Positions 25,600-34,986 of a stretch of DNA of 64,000 nucleotides are shown here, one piece after another (the first letter of the stretch is position 1; the number at the start of each line of letters is the position of its first letter). The stretch lies in the NCBI RefSeq assembly GCF_018860155.1, contig NZ_JAHKNI010000006.1, positions 310,001-374,000 of the forward strand. Reading direction: 5' to 3'. The position numbers and the translations under genes are program-made. The DNA is from Nocardia albiluteola (GTDB taxonomy: Bacteria; Actinomycetota; Actinomycetes; Mycobacteriales; Mycobacteriaceae). The notes below the pieces were generated by a model, which was given only the letters and a program-made list of their open reading frames with translations, was not told the DNA's origin and did not search any database.

Positions 25600-28103
25600 C
25601 GTTTCTCCTCTTCCTGTTGATCGGCCGGTAGATCGATAACCATGGTGAGCCCGCCGCCGGGCGTCGGCTCGGCGTGGACGGTGCCGCCCATCGCCTCGAC
25701 GAAGCCCCGCACCACCGACAGCCCCAGCCCGACGCCGGTGGAGTTGTCGCGGTCGCCGAGGCGCTGGAAGGGCTCGAACAGCTGATCCTCCAGCCCCGTC
25801 GGCACCCCGGGACCGTAGTCCACGACCGTCAGCGACACGCGGTCTCCGGTCTGCTCGGCGGTGACCCGAATGGGCGTGTCCGGGGGCGAATACCGCAGCG
25901 CGTTATCGATCAGGTTGGCCAGCACCCGATCCAGGAGGCCGCCGTCGGCGCGCACCGCGACATCGCCGACCTCCACCTTCACCCGGTCCATCACCGCGCG
26001 GCGCAGGCTGCGGGTGCCCATGCCGACGCCGACGACCGCGCGATTCACTACCTCCTCCAGATACACCCGTTTCAGCTGGGGCTTCACCACTCCGACCGCG
26101 AGCCGCGAGGAGTCCAGTAGATTGCCGACCAGGCCCGTGAGCTGATCGACGGATTCCTCGACGGTCTCCAGCAGTTCGGCGGTGTCCTCCGGGGAGAACT
26201 CCACGTCGTCGCTGCGCAGGCTCGAGACCGAGGCCTTGGCCGCGGCCAGCGGTGTGCGCAGGTCGTGGCTGACCGCCGACAGCAGGGCGCGGCGCAGCCG
26301 GTCGGCCTCGAGCACCCCGGCCGCGGCCTGCGCTTCGTCCGAGAGCTGACGCTGCCGCACCAGACCGGCCGCCTGATTGGCGACCGCGCCCAGCACCAGG
26401 CGGTCCGCGGCGGTGAGCGAATGGCCGTTGAGCAGCAGCCAGTGCTCGTCGTCCCCGGCCTCGATGGCGGTGTCGGCATCCTTGACCCGGCGCGCGGGCT
26501 CCTCGCCGACGCACGCGACGACATCGTCGCCGTTCGCGAGGCTGACCGCGCGCATGCCGAACGTCTCGCGGGCATGCTCGAGCAGATCGGGCAGATCCGC
26601 GCCGTGCAGCACGGCGCCGGCGAACAGCGTCAGCAGTTCGGCCTGCCGGGATGCGGTGCGCGCCTGACTGGTTCGGCGCTTGGAGATGTCCACCAGCGCG
26701 GCCACCGCGACCGCGACCATCGCCATCACCACGATGGTCAGGAAGTTGTTCAGCTCGGCGATGGTCAGGCTGTAGCGAGGGGAGACGAAGAACCAGTTCA
26801 GCAGCAGACCGCCCAGCACCGCCGAGAGCGAGGCCGGCGCGACGCCGCCCAGCAGCGCGACCCCGATCACGCCGATGAAGAACAGCGCGCTCTCCCCGGC
26901 CAGGTCCAGGTGCTTGTCCAGGAAATAGAAGCAGACCGCGGTGATCACCGCTGGAACCGCCAGCGCCGCGGCCCAGGAGGTCAGCTTGCGCTCGCGCGGC
27001 AGCAGCGCGCGCCAGCGGAATCCGCGGTTGGACTCCTCGTGGGTGACCATGTGCACGTCGATCTTGCCCGAGAGTTGGACCACGGTCGATCCGATGCCCT
27101 CGTCCAGCATGCGGGCGAAGCGCGAGCGGCGCGAGGTGCCCAGCACCAGCTGGGTCGCGTTCACCCCGCGCGCGAAGTCCAGCAGCGCATGGGGCACGTC
27201 CTCGCTGGTTATCGTGTGCAAGCTGGCGCCCAGGCCGGTCGCCAGGTCGCGCAGCCGGTTCATCCGCTGCGTCGACACCCCGGCGAGGCCGTCGCCGCGC
27301 ACGATGTGCACGACGATCAGATCGGCGCTGGACTTGGTGGCGATGCGGCTGGCGCGGCGCACGATCGTCTCGGACTCCGGCCCGCCGGTCACCGCGACGA
27401 CGACGCGCTCGCGCGCCTCCCAGATATCGGTGATCCGGTGGTCCTCGCGATACTTGGCCAGCGCGGCGTCCACCTGATCGGCCAGCCACAGCAGCGCCAA
27501 TTCCCGCAGCGCGGTGAGGTTTCCGGGACGGAAGTAGTTGCGCAGCGCCGCGTCGACCTTCTCGGCGGCGTAGACGTTGCCGTGGGACATCCTGCGCCGC
27601 AACGCCTCCGGGGTGATGTCGACCAGCTCCACCTGGTCGGCGCCGCGAACCACCCAGTCGGGCACGGTTTCCCGCTGTACCACGCCGGTGATCTGCTCGA
27701 CCACATCGTTCAGGCTCTCCAGATGCTGCACGTTGACCGTGGAGATCACGTCGATGCCCGCGTCCAGCAGCTCGTGCACGTCCTGCCAGCGCTTCTCGTT
27801 CTTGGAACCGGGCACGTTGGTGTGCGCGAGCTCGTCGACCAGCACCACCGCGGGCGCGCGGCGCAGCACGGCCTCCACGTCGAGTTCGGGCAGCGTGGTG
27901 CCGCGGTAGGACATCATCCTGGGGGCGATGCGCTCGATGCCCTCGAGCAGCTCGGTGGTCTTGCGGCGGCCGTGCGTCTCCACCACCGCGGCCACCACAT
28001 CGCGCCCGCGCCCGATGCGCCGGTGCGCCTCGCCGAGCATGGCGAAGGTCTTGCCCACGCCCGGGGCGGCACCGAGGTATATCCGTAGCTGACCGCGTTT
28101 CAC
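25596..28103 (-). CDS. kdpD: KdpD osmosensitive K+ sensor kinase
   Basis: The 835-aa kinase has the full KdpD layout: an N-terminal KdpD domain with Walker A GAAPGVGKT at 11-19, a USP-like domain (about 220-350), a four-helix membrane region (about 385-480), a GAF-like segment, then the kinase core with His613 in SAVSHDLRTPL and the G-box GVGLGLSVV. It senses K+ and ionic strength and phosphorylates KdpE. Its ATG overlaps the stop of a small membrane protein gene (ATGA), so the three genes form one operon. Confidence 0.97.
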   Translation of the reverse strand: MKRGQLRIYLGAAPGVGKTFAMLGEAHRRIGRGRDVVAAVVETHGRRKTTELLEGIERIAPRMMSYRGTTLPELDVEAVLRRAPAVVLVDELAHTNVPGSKNEKRWQDVHELLDAGIDVISTVNVQHLESLNDVVEQITGVVQRETVPDWVVRGADQVELVDITPEALRRRMSHGNVYAAEKVDAALRNYFRPGNLTALRELALLWLADQVDAALAKYREDHRITDIWEARERVVVAVTGGPESETIVRRASRIATKSSADLIVVHIVRGDGLAGVSTQRMNRLRDLATGLGASLHTITSEDVPHALLDFARGVNATQLVLGTSRRSRFARMLDEGIGSTVVQLSGKIDVHMVTHEESNRGFRWRALLPRERKLTSWAAALAVPAVITAVCFYFLDKHLDLAGESALFFIGVIGVALLGGVAPASLSAVLGGLLLNWFFVSPRYSLTIAELNNFLTIVVMAMVAVAVAALVDISKRRTSQARTASRQAELLTLFAGAVLHGADLPDLLEHARETFGMRAVSLANGDDVVACVGEEPARRVKDADTAIEAGDDEHWLLLNGHSLTAADRLVLGAVANQAAGLVRQRQLSDEAQAAAGVLEADRLRRALLSAVSHDLRTPLAAAKASVSSLRSDDVEFSPEDTAELLETVEESVDQLTGLVGNLLDSSRLAVGVVKPQLKRVYLEEVVNRAVVGVGMGTRSLRRAVMDRVKVEVGDVAVRADGGLLDRVLANLIDNALRYSPPDTPIRVTAEQTGDRVSLTVVDYGPGVPTGLEDQLFEPFQRLGDRDNSTGVGLGLSVVRGFVEAMGGTVHAEPTPGGGLTMVIDLPADQQEEEKR

Positions 28104-28255
28104 CTGTTCATCATCTCGCGTCGGGGCGGGTGCGCGTACGCAGGCACGCGCACCCGGAGCGGCGTCGGCGCGGGGGCGAGCGCCCGCCGGATCAGCACAC
28201 CGGCCGCAAGGACCGTTCCGGCGGTCGTCAACACCGCAAGCGCGCCGGTGTTCAT
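28100..28255 (-). CDS. small membrane protein upstream of kdpD (51 aa)
   Basis: This protein has one hydrophobic helix, LAVLTTAGTVLAAGVLI, followed by a basic, Pro-rich tail ending PPRREMMNR. The ATG at 28255 follows GAGGAGAAAC, an excellent ribosome site, and the stop overlaps the kdpD start as ATGA. The strong site and overlap argue that it is really translated and couples to kdpD. No family is recognised; it could tune or anchor the sensor, which is speculation. Confidence 0.7.
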   Translation of the reverse strand: MNTGALAVLTTAGTVLAAGVLIRRALAPAPTPLRVRVPAYAHPPRREMMNR

Positions 28256-28575
28256 GTTTCTCCTCGCTGCTGCTCGGCTCACGCCGGACTATCGATGTCC
28301 CCTAGGCTCATCAGCGTCGGCCGCTGGACATGCGTTGCCGAGCTTTACCCTGTCTACCGCCGGCGCCGCGCCGTACGGCCTCGTTGACGTTTTCTTGACG
28401 GCATTGAAATGGACCTTTACGCCCTGGGGGCGACACGGGGGGAACACCCGTAAGTGGTCCGTCAATGCGGACGTCCGAGGCGCTAAGAAGGTGTCAAGGA
28501 ACTCGAAAACGGGCCGTCTGAACGCTTGACTCACTGCGTCGCTCGTATGCGGCGTTTGTCCAAGAAAGGTTCGAC
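28256..28575. promoter_or_regulatory. divergent kdpDE / kdpFABC control region
   Basis: This 320-bp gap separates the two kdp transcripts. It contains TTGACG twice, at 28384-28389 and 28395-28400, an 11-bp spacing typical of OmpR-family dimers on one DNA face, so a KdpE site is likely. TTGACT at 28526 could be a -35 for the kdpFABC side. The rest shows no gene, and no riboswitch pattern is recognised. Confidence 0.45.
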
Positions 28576-28659
28576 ATGTCTGTCGTGGTGTTCACGGTGG
28601 TAACCGTGGCGATCTTCGCCCTACTCGGGCTGATCCAGCGGGGAGTTGAGCGGCTGTGA
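28576..28659 (+). CDS. 27-aa membrane peptide preceding kdpF
   Basis: The frame reads MSVVVFTVVTVAIFALLGLI followed by QRGVERL: one membrane helix and a short charged tail, the same plan as KdpF. AAAGG lies 6 nt before the ATG, and the stop overlaps the kdpF start in GTGA. It is the first gene of the kdpFABC transcript. Similar peptides occur before kdpF in actinobacteria, to my knowledge without a name or studied function. Confidence 0.75.
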   Translation: MSVVVFTVVTVAIFALLGLIQRGVERL

Positions 28660-28742
28660 CGCAGAACATCATCGGTCTGGTTCTGGCCGTCGGCGTCGCC
28701 GTCTATCTGGTTGCTGCGCTGCTGTACCCCGAAAGGTTCTAG
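28656..28742 (+). CDS. kdpF: K+-transporting ATPase subunit KdpF
   Basis: KdpF is a single-helix peptide that stabilises the KdpABC complex. This 28-aa protein has the helix NIIGLVLAVGVAVYLVAALL and the typical ending YPERF. The GTG overlaps the stop of the preceding peptide gene, and kdpA starts at the next base after its stop, so all are translationally coupled. Confidence 0.93.
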   Translation: MTQNIIGLVLAVGVAVYLVAALLYPERF

Positions 28743-30416
28743 GTGAACACGACTACCGCAGGGATCGTTTTCGTAGCGGCCCTGATCATCGCGCTCGCCC
28801 TGGTGCACATTCCGCTCGGCGACTACATGTACCGGGTGTACTCGAGCGAGAAGCACTCCCGGGCCGAGCGGGTCATCTACAAGCTCATCGGCGTCGAACC
28901 CGGGGTGGAGCAGACGTGGGCGGTCTACGCCCGCAGCGTGCTGGCCTTCTCGGCGATCAGCGTGCTGTTCCTATTCTTCCTGCAGATCGTCCAGGGCCAC
29001 CTGCCGTGGCACCTGACCAACCCGGGCACCAAGATGACCGGCGATCTGGCCTGGAACACCGCGATCAGCTTCATCACGAACACCAACTGGCAGAGCTACG
29101 CCGGTGAGTCCACCATGGGCCACGTGGTTCAGATGTGCGGCCTGTCCGTGCAGAACTTCGTGTCCGCGGCCGTCGGCATCGCCGTGGCGATCGCGCTGGT
29201 GCGCGGATTCGCCCGGCATCGCACCGGCGACCTGGGCAACTTCTGGGTGGATCTCGTGCGGGGAACCATCCGGATCCTGCTGCCGATCGCCTTGGTCTTC
29301 GCGATCGTGCTGATCGCCGGCGGCGTGGTCGAGAACTTCCATCTCTGGTCGCAGACCGCGACCACCGTGGCCAACACCGGCACGCAGACCCTGCCCGGCG
29401 GCCCGGTGGCCAGCCAGGAGGTCATCAAGGAACTGGGCACCAACGGTGGCGGCTTCTACAACGTGAACTCGGCGCACCCGTTCGAGAACCCCACCTCATG
29501 GACGAACTTCGTCGAGATCTTCCTGCTGCTGGTGATCAGCTTCTCGCTGCCGCGCACCTTCGGCCGCATGGTGGGCAGCCCCAAGCAGGGCTTCGCCATC
29601 GCCGCGGTGATGGCCTCGCTGGCGACCTTCAGCGTGGTGCTGACCAACTTCTTCCAGCTGCACCACCACGGCACCGTGCCGACCGCGGTCGGCGCCGCCA
29701 TGGAGGGCATCGAAACCCGGTTCGGCGTGTCGAACTCGGCGACCTTCACCACCGCCACGACGCTGACCTCGACCGGGGCGGTCGACTCGGCACACGACTC
29801 GCTTACCAGCACCGGTGGTTTGATGGCGATGTTCAACATGCAGCTGGGCGAGGTCGCGCCGGGTGGTACCGGCTCGGGCCTGTACGGCATGCTGATCCTG
29901 GCCGTCATCACGGTCTTCGTCGCCGGTCTGATGGTCGGTCGCACGCCGGAATACCTGGGCAAGAAGATCAACCCGCGCGAGATCAAGCTGGCCGCGGCCT
30001 ATTTCCTCGTCACGCCGCTGATCGTGTTGATCGGCACTGCTGTCGCGATGTCCTTCCCGGGCGAGCGGGCGGCGATGGCCAACACCGGTCCACACGGCCT
30101 CTCGGAAGTGTTGTACGCCTTCACATCCGCGGCGAACAACAACGGTTCGGCCTTCGCCGGTCTGAGCACGAACACACCCTGGTGGAACACCGCCTTGGGC
30201 CTGGCCATGGTGTTCGGCCGGTTCATTCCGATCATCTTCGCGCTCGCCCTGGCTGGTTCGCTTGCCGCGCAAGGACATACGCCCGCCTCCGAGGGCACCC
30301 TGCCCACGCACCGGCCGCTGTTCGTCGGCATGGTCGCCGGCGTGACGATCATCCTGGTCGCCCTCACCTTCTTGCCCGCGCTCGCGCTCGGGCCGCTCGC
30401 TGAAGGAATCCACTGA
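28743..30416 (+). CDS. kdpA: K+-transporting ATPase subunit KdpA
   Basis: KdpA is the channel-like subunit that binds and conducts K+ in the KdpFABC pump. The 557-aa protein has about ten membrane helices and family-typical loops, for example SFITNTNWQSYAGESTMGH, ELGTNGGGFYNVNSAHPFEN and SAANNNGSAFAGL, which line the selectivity filters. It starts with GTG directly after the kdpF stop and ends one base before kdpB. Confidence 0.97.
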   Translation: MNTTTAGIVFVAALIIALALVHIPLGDYMYRVYSSEKHSRAERVIYKLIGVEPGVEQTWAVYARSVLAFSAISVLFLFFLQIVQGHLPWHLTNPGTKMTGDLAWNTAISFITNTNWQSYAGESTMGHVVQMCGLSVQNFVSAAVGIAVAIALVRGFARHRTGDLGNFWVDLVRGTIRILLPIALVFAIVLIAGGVVENFHLWSQTATTVANTGTQTLPGGPVASQEVIKELGTNGGGFYNVNSAHPFENPTSWTNFVEIFLLLVISFSLPRTFGRMVGSPKQGFAIAAVMASLATFSVVLTNFFQLHHHGTVPTAVGAAMEGIETRFGVSNSATFTTATTLTSTGAVDSAHDSLTSTGGLMAMFNMQLGEVAPGGTGSGLYGMLILAVITVFVAGLMVGRTPEYLGKKINPREIKLAAAYFLVTPLIVLIGTAVAMSFPGERAAMANTGPHGLSEVLYAFTSAANNNGSAFAGLSTNTPWWNTALGLAMVFGRFIPIIFALALAGSLAAQGHTPASEGTLPTHRPLFVGMVAGVTIILVALTFLPALALGPLAEGIH

Positions 30417-30417
30417 T

Positions 30418-32574
30418 ATGACCACACCAACCATTGATCAGACTCCGGCGCAGGAGCAGCAGCCCGCCGCGGCACACAAGAGCCGGGTCTCGGGCGGCCT
30501 GTTCGACCCCAAGATGCTGGTGAAGTCGCTGCCGGATGCGCTGAAGAAGCTGGATCCGCGCACGCTGTACAAGAACCCGGTGATGCTGATCGTCGAGATC
30601 GGCGCCATCTGGACGACCGTGCTCGCGGTCATGAACCCCACCTTCTTCGCGTGGGCGATCGTCGTATGGCTCTGGCTGACAGTGCTTTTCGCCAACCTGG
30701 CCGAGGCCGTCGCCGAGGGCCGCGGCAAGGCGCAGGCTGACACGCTGCGAAAGGCCAAGACCGACACCGTCGCTCGCCGACTGGTGAGCTGGTCTCCCGG
30801 CGCTGCCGTCGTCGAGGAGAGCGTGGCGGCTCCGGATCTGCAGCGTGGTGACTACGTGGTCGTCGAGGCCGGGCAGGTCATTCCGGGCGACGGCGACGTC
30901 GTGGAAGGCATTGCCTCGGTGGACGAGTCGGCCATCACGGGTGAATCCGCGCCGGTGATCCGCGAGTCCGGCGGTGACCGTTCCGCGGTCACCGGCGGCA
31001 CCACGGTGCTGTCCGACCGGATCGTCGTCAAGATCACCCAGGAGCCCGGCGGCTCGTTCATCGACAAGATGATCGCGCTGGTCGAGGGCGCCTCGCGGCA
31101 GAAGACGCCGAACGAGATCGCGCTGAACATCCTGCTGGCCGCGCTGACGATCATCTTCGTCTTCGCCGTGGCGACGCTGCAGCCGCTGGCCATCTTCTCC
31201 AAGGCCAACAACCCCGGTGTCCCGGACAATCAGACGCTGAACCACTACGGCGTCACCGGGATCGTCATGGTCTCGCTGCTGGTGTGCCTGATTCCGACCA
31301 CCATCGGCGCGCTGCTGTCGGCCATCGGCATCGCCGGCATGGACCGCCTGGTGCAGCGCAACGTGCTGGCCATGTCCGGCCGCGCCGTCGAGGCCGCCGG
31401 TGACGTGAACACCCTGCTGCTGGACAAGACCGGCACCATCACCCTCGGTAACCGTCAGGCCTCGGACTTCGTGCCCGTCGCCGGTGTCACCGCGGACGAA
31501 TTGGCCGATGCCGCACAGCTTTCCAGCCTTGCGGACGAAACCCCCGAGGGCCGCTCGATCGTGGTGTACGCCAAACAGGCGTTCAACAAGCGCGAGCGGA
31601 CCGCGGGCGAGCTGACCGGCGCCACCTGGGTGGAGTTCACGGCCCAGACCCGCATGTCGGGTGTTGATCTGTCCGACGGGCATCAGCTGCGCAAGGGCGC
31701 CGCGAGCGCGGTCACCGAATGGGTGCGGTCGCTGGGCGGCGAGGTCCCGGCCGAACTGGGACAGACCGTCGACGGCATCTCCGCCGCCGGTGGCACGCCG
31801 CTGGTCGTCGGTGAGGTGCGCGAGGGCAAGGCCAAGTTGCTGGGCGTCATCCACCTCAAGGACGTCGTCAAGCAGGGCATGCGCGAGCGCTTCGACGAGA
31901 TGCGCAAGATGGGCATCCGGACGGTCATGATCACGGGCGACAACCCGTTGACCGCCAAGGCGATCGCCGACGAGGCGGGCGTCGACGACTTCCTCGCGGA
32001 GGCCACTCCCGAGGACAAGCTGGCGCTGATCAGGAAGGAGCAGGAGGGCGGCCGCATGGTCGCCATGACCGGCGACGGCACGAACGACGCTCCCGCCCTG
32101 GCCCAGGCCGACGTGGGCGTCGCCATGAACACCGGTACTTCCGCAGCCAAGGAAGCCGGCAACATGGTCGACCTGGATTCCGACCCGACCAAGCTGATCG
32201 AGATCGTCGAGATCGGCAAGCAGTTGCTGATCACGCGCGGTGCGCTCACCACGTTCTCGATCGCCAACGACATCGCCAAGTACTTCGCGATCATTCCCGC
32301 GATGTTCGTGTCGCTGTTCCCGGGCCTGGACATCCTGAACGTCATGCGGCTGCACTCCCCGCAGTCCGCGATCCTGTCCGCGGTCATCTTCAACGCGCTC
32401 GTCATCGTCGCGCTGATCCCGCTGGCGCTGCGAGGGGTGAACTACCGTCCCTCGAGCGCGTCCAAGCTGCTCAGCCGTAACCTCTACATCTACGGCCTCG
32501 GCGGCATCATCATGCCCTTCATCGGCATCAAGGTGATCGACCTGATCATCCAATTCTTCCCCGGGATGTCCTAA
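30418..32574 (+). CDS. kdpB: K+-transporting ATPase ATP-binding subunit KdpB
   Basis: KdpB is the P-type ATPase subunit that powers uptake. The 718-aa protein has the actuator motif ITGESAPV, phospho-acceptor Asp336 in LLLDKTGTITLGN, and the hinge motif MTGDGTNDAPALAQADVGVAM. A charged N-terminal extension of about 30 residues precedes the family core. The TAA overlaps the kdpC ATG (TAATG). Confidence 0.98.
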   Translation: MTTPTIDQTPAQEQQPAAAHKSRVSGGLFDPKMLVKSLPDALKKLDPRTLYKNPVMLIVEIGAIWTTVLAVMNPTFFAWAIVVWLWLTVLFANLAEAVAEGRGKAQADTLRKAKTDTVARRLVSWSPGAAVVEESVAAPDLQRGDYVVVEAGQVIPGDGDVVEGIASVDESAITGESAPVIRESGGDRSAVTGGTTVLSDRIVVKITQEPGGSFIDKMIALVEGASRQKTPNEIALNILLAALTIIFVFAVATLQPLAIFSKANNPGVPDNQTLNHYGVTGIVMVSLLVCLIPTTIGALLSAIGIAGMDRLVQRNVLAMSGRAVEAAGDVNTLLLDKTGTITLGNRQASDFVPVAGVTADELADAAQLSSLADETPEGRSIVVYAKQAFNKRERTAGELTGATWVEFTAQTRMSGVDLSDGHQLRKGAASAVTEWVRSLGGEVPAELGQTVDGISAAGGTPLVVGEVREGKAKLLGVIHLKDVVKQGMRERFDEMRKMGIRTVMITGDNPLTAKAIADEAGVDDFLAEATPEDKLALIRKEQEGGRMVAMTGDGTNDAPALAQADVGVAMNTGTSAAKEAGNMVDLDSDPTKLIEIVEIGKQLLITRGALTTFSIANDIAKYFAIIPAMFVSLFPGLDILNVMRLHSPQSAILSAVIFNALVIVALIPLALRGVNYRPSSASKLLSRNLYIYGLGGIIMPFIGIKVIDLIIQFFPGMS

Positions 32575-33548
32575 TGCGAATGTCGACTTGGATCCGGCAG
32601 CACGTGGCCGCGCTACGTTGCCTGCTCGTCATGACGGTGATTCTCGGAATCGGCTATCCCGCCGCGGTTTTCGCGGTGGCGCAGCTGCCCGGCCTGCACA
32701 GCAGGGCCGAGGGGTCGCTGATCACGGTGAACGGAAAGGTCGTGGGCAGCAAGCTGATCGGCCAGGCGTTCACCGACGGTAAGGGCAACGCGCTGAACCA
32801 GTACTTCCAGACGCGTCCGACCAACGCGGTGCCCGCGGCCGACCCGAAGACGGGCGTGAGCCCGATCCCGGACGGCTACGATCCGGCCAGCTCCACGTTC
32901 GGCAACATGGGCCCGGAGTCGATCGTGGACACGATCACCAGTGCCGATCCCAAGGATCCGGACGCGACCAAGAACCCCAAGAACGTGAAGATCACCCAGG
33001 CGCTGCTGAGCACGGTGTGCTCGCGCAGCCAGGCGGTGGGCACCCTGGAGGGCGTGGACGGCAGCCGGCCGTTCTGCACCTCCGGCGGCGTCGGGGCGGT
33101 GCTGGCGGTGATGGGTCCGCGTGACTCGCACGGCAACGTCCAGAATCCCACGCAGGTGATCAGCGTCAACGAGCCCTGCCCGACGACCCCGAAGCCGTTC
33201 ATGACGTTCTACAAGGGGATCGCGGTGCAGTGCGCGACGGTCGGCGCGGACTACTCGAAGGGCCAGATCGTGCCGATCCGCGGTAATGCCTCGGTCGACA
33301 CCCCGGTGCCGGTCGATGCGGTGACCGCCTCGGCCTCGGGCCTGGACCCGGACATCTCCCCGGCCTACGCGAACATCCAGATTCCGCGGGTTGCCAAGGC
33401 GCGCAAGGTGTCCGAGGACAAGATCCGTGCGGTGGTCGCCGAGCACACCCAGGGCCGCGCGCTCGGCTTCATGGGTGAGCCGAGGGTCAACGTGCTCGAG
33501 CTCAACCTGGATCTGGACAAGATGTTCCCGTACACCAAGGCGAGCTGA
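32574..33548 (+). CDS. kdpC: KdpC with a large Cys-containing insertion (324 aa)
   Basis: KdpC is a single-span subunit needed for Kdp assembly and activity. The N-terminal helix (LRCLLVMTVILGIGYPAAVF) and the C-terminal core (VTASASGLDPDISPAYANIQ, GEPRVNVLELNLDLDKMF) are standard. Typical KdpC has about 190-220 residues; this one has 324 because some 110 residues are inserted around positions 100-220, containing four Cys (TVCSRS, PFCTSG, EPCPTT, VQCATV). The insertion faces outside the cell, so two disulfides are plausible. The frame is intact with normal codon use, so this is a real variant. A strong terminator follows. Confidence 0.93.
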   Translation: MRMSTWIRQHVAALRCLLVMTVILGIGYPAAVFAVAQLPGLHSRAEGSLITVNGKVVGSKLIGQAFTDGKGNALNQYFQTRPTNAVPAADPKTGVSPIPDGYDPASSTFGNMGPESIVDTITSADPKDPDATKNPKNVKITQALLSTVCSRSQAVGTLEGVDGSRPFCTSGGVGAVLAVMGPRDSHGNVQNPTQVISVNEPCPTTPKPFMTFYKGIAVQCATVGADYSKGQIVPIRGNASVDTPVPVDAVTASASGLDPDISPAYANIQIPRVAKARKVSEDKIRAVVAEHTQGRALGFMGEPRVNVLELNLDLDKMFPYTKAS

Positions 33549-33578
33549 GTTCCGGTGAGCCGGTGAGCAGGTAAGGCG

Positions 33579-33617
33579 GCAAGGGCCGGTCCTCCCCACG
33601 GGAGGACCGGCCCTTGC
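33579..33617 (+). terminator. strong hairpin terminator after kdpC
   Basis: An 18-bp perfect stem, GCAAGGGCCGGTCCTCCC with its complement, around the 3-nt loop CAC, followed by TATAT. It closes the kdp operon and, being symmetric, may also stop the convergent transpeptidase transcript. Confidence 0.9.
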
Positions 33618-33678
33618 TATATCGGATTGTATTGTCCGCCTTGCGGTTTTGGTTCGCGGTGACTTGTGCGGGGGCGCG

Positions 33679-34986
33679 CTATCTGTTCAGCGCGCTGCCC
33701 TGGAGCCACTGGTCCCACGGCAGGGTCCAGTCGCCGTTGTCCCAGACCTGCAGGGCCGGGCCGCCGGTGTTGTGCACCTCGACGATGTCGCCGAGGTTGG
33801 AGAAGCCGTAGAACCATTGGGCATTGGCCGGATTCAGGTTCAGGCAGCCGTGCGAGGTGTCGGTGTTGCCCTGCGCCCAGACCGTCGTCTGCAGCTCGTG
33901 CAGATAGATGCCGTCTGCGCTGATCTGGGTGGCCCAGTTGATGGCCTCCTTGTAGCCGAGCCGGGAGTTGACCGGCAGGCCGAAGGTCGAGGAGTCCATG
34001 ATCACCGGATTGCCCCGGCCCATTACCGTGTACGTGCCGGGCATGGTCCAGAAGTAGATGGTCTTGCCGTTGACGACCTGCGTGCCGCCCATGCCCATCG
34101 AGGTGGGCATCGTGCGTATCAGCTTGCCGTTCTCGAAGACCTGGACCTGCTTGGTGTTGTCGTCGGCGATCGAGACGTGCGAGGGGCCGATCGTGAAGGA
34201 GGCCTTGGAATCCTCCTGCCCGTACAGCCCGTTGCCCAGCTGGGCGCCGTAGAGGTTCGCCGCGACGTTCACCTTTGTGCCGGGGGCCCAATACTTTTCG
34301 GGCCGCCAGTGCGCGTTCTGGTCGTCGAGCCAGTACCAGGAGCCCTGCACCGGGGGATCGGTGGTGACGTTCAGGTGTCGTTCCGCGGCCGCGCGGTCCG
34401 GAATCGGCTCGTCGAAGTGGGCGACGACGACCATGCCGACGCCGAAGGTGCCGCCGTCGCCGATGGGCGCCTGGCTGGTGGTGGTGAGATACGCCTTGGT
34501 CTGATTGCTCGGCGTGATCGTGCTGAACGTGGCCTTCGCCGGGCCGCTGGGGCCGGTGAGGGTCAGGCCCTGCGCGGTGACGGTGTAGGTGTGGTTGTAC
34601 CCGAGCGGGCTCGCGGGCTTCCACACCGTCTTGTCGGGGGTGAAGATGCCCTCGATCTGCTTGCCGTCCTCGTTGGTCATCGTGACCGAGGTCAGCTGGC
34701 CCTGCGAGGCGCTCACCTGGATCTTGCCGAGCGGGTCGATATTCGTGCCGCCCGCCGGGGTCACCGTGATGGCCGGTCCGGCCGGTTTCGCGGGCGCGGG
34801 GGCCTTGGGGGCCGACCCGGGGCCGGACGAGCAGGCGGCCAGTAATGCCGCCGCCAGGACGAGGCACATCGCGATGCCGCTGCGGGATACGCCGCGGCGG
34901 GTGCCGCGAGCCCCGCTCGTGTCTTGCACGCCTGGAAGGTATTTCACGCCGTGACGGCCGTCGCTCCGTCGTGGGCGACCTGACAT
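33679..34986 (-). CDS. L,D-transpeptidase lipoprotein
   Basis: L,D-transpeptidases make 3-3 cross-links in peptidoglycan, the main cross-link in mycobacteria and relatives. The 435-aa product has a cytoplasmic leader, a signal helix and lipobox LLAACSS with acyl-Cys52. Two Ig-like domains follow (about 70-270), then a YkuD catalytic domain with His379 and nucleophile Cys381 in SHGCLNL. The overall plan is that of LdtMt2. It is divergent from a two-component system across a 455-bp gap. Confidence 0.94.
   Translation of the reverse strand: MSGRPRRSDGRHGVKYLPGVQDTSGARGTRRGVSRSGIAMCLVLAAALLAACSSGPGSAPKAPAPAKPAGPAITVTPAGGTNIDPLGKIQVSASQGQLTSVTMTNEDGKQIEGIFTPDKTVWKPASPLGYNHTYTVTAQGLTLTGPSGPAKATFSTITPSNQTKAYLTTTSQAPIGDGGTFGVGMVVVAHFDEPIPDRAAAERHLNVTTDPPVQGSWYWLDDQNAHWRPEKYWAPGTKVNVAANLYGAQLGNGLYGQEDSKASFTIGPSHVSIADDNTKQVQVFENGKLIRTMPTSMGMGGTQVVNGKTIYFWTMPGTYTVMGRGNPVIMDSSTFGLPVNSRLGYKEAINWATQISADGIYLHELQTTVWAQGNTDTSHGCLNLNPANAQWFYGFSNLGDIVEVHNTGGPALQVWDNGDWTLPWDQWLQGSALNR

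Noticed and set aside
28256..28575. c-di-AMP (ydaO) riboswitch before kdp
   Set aside because: None of the conserved ydaO core strings is present on either strand.
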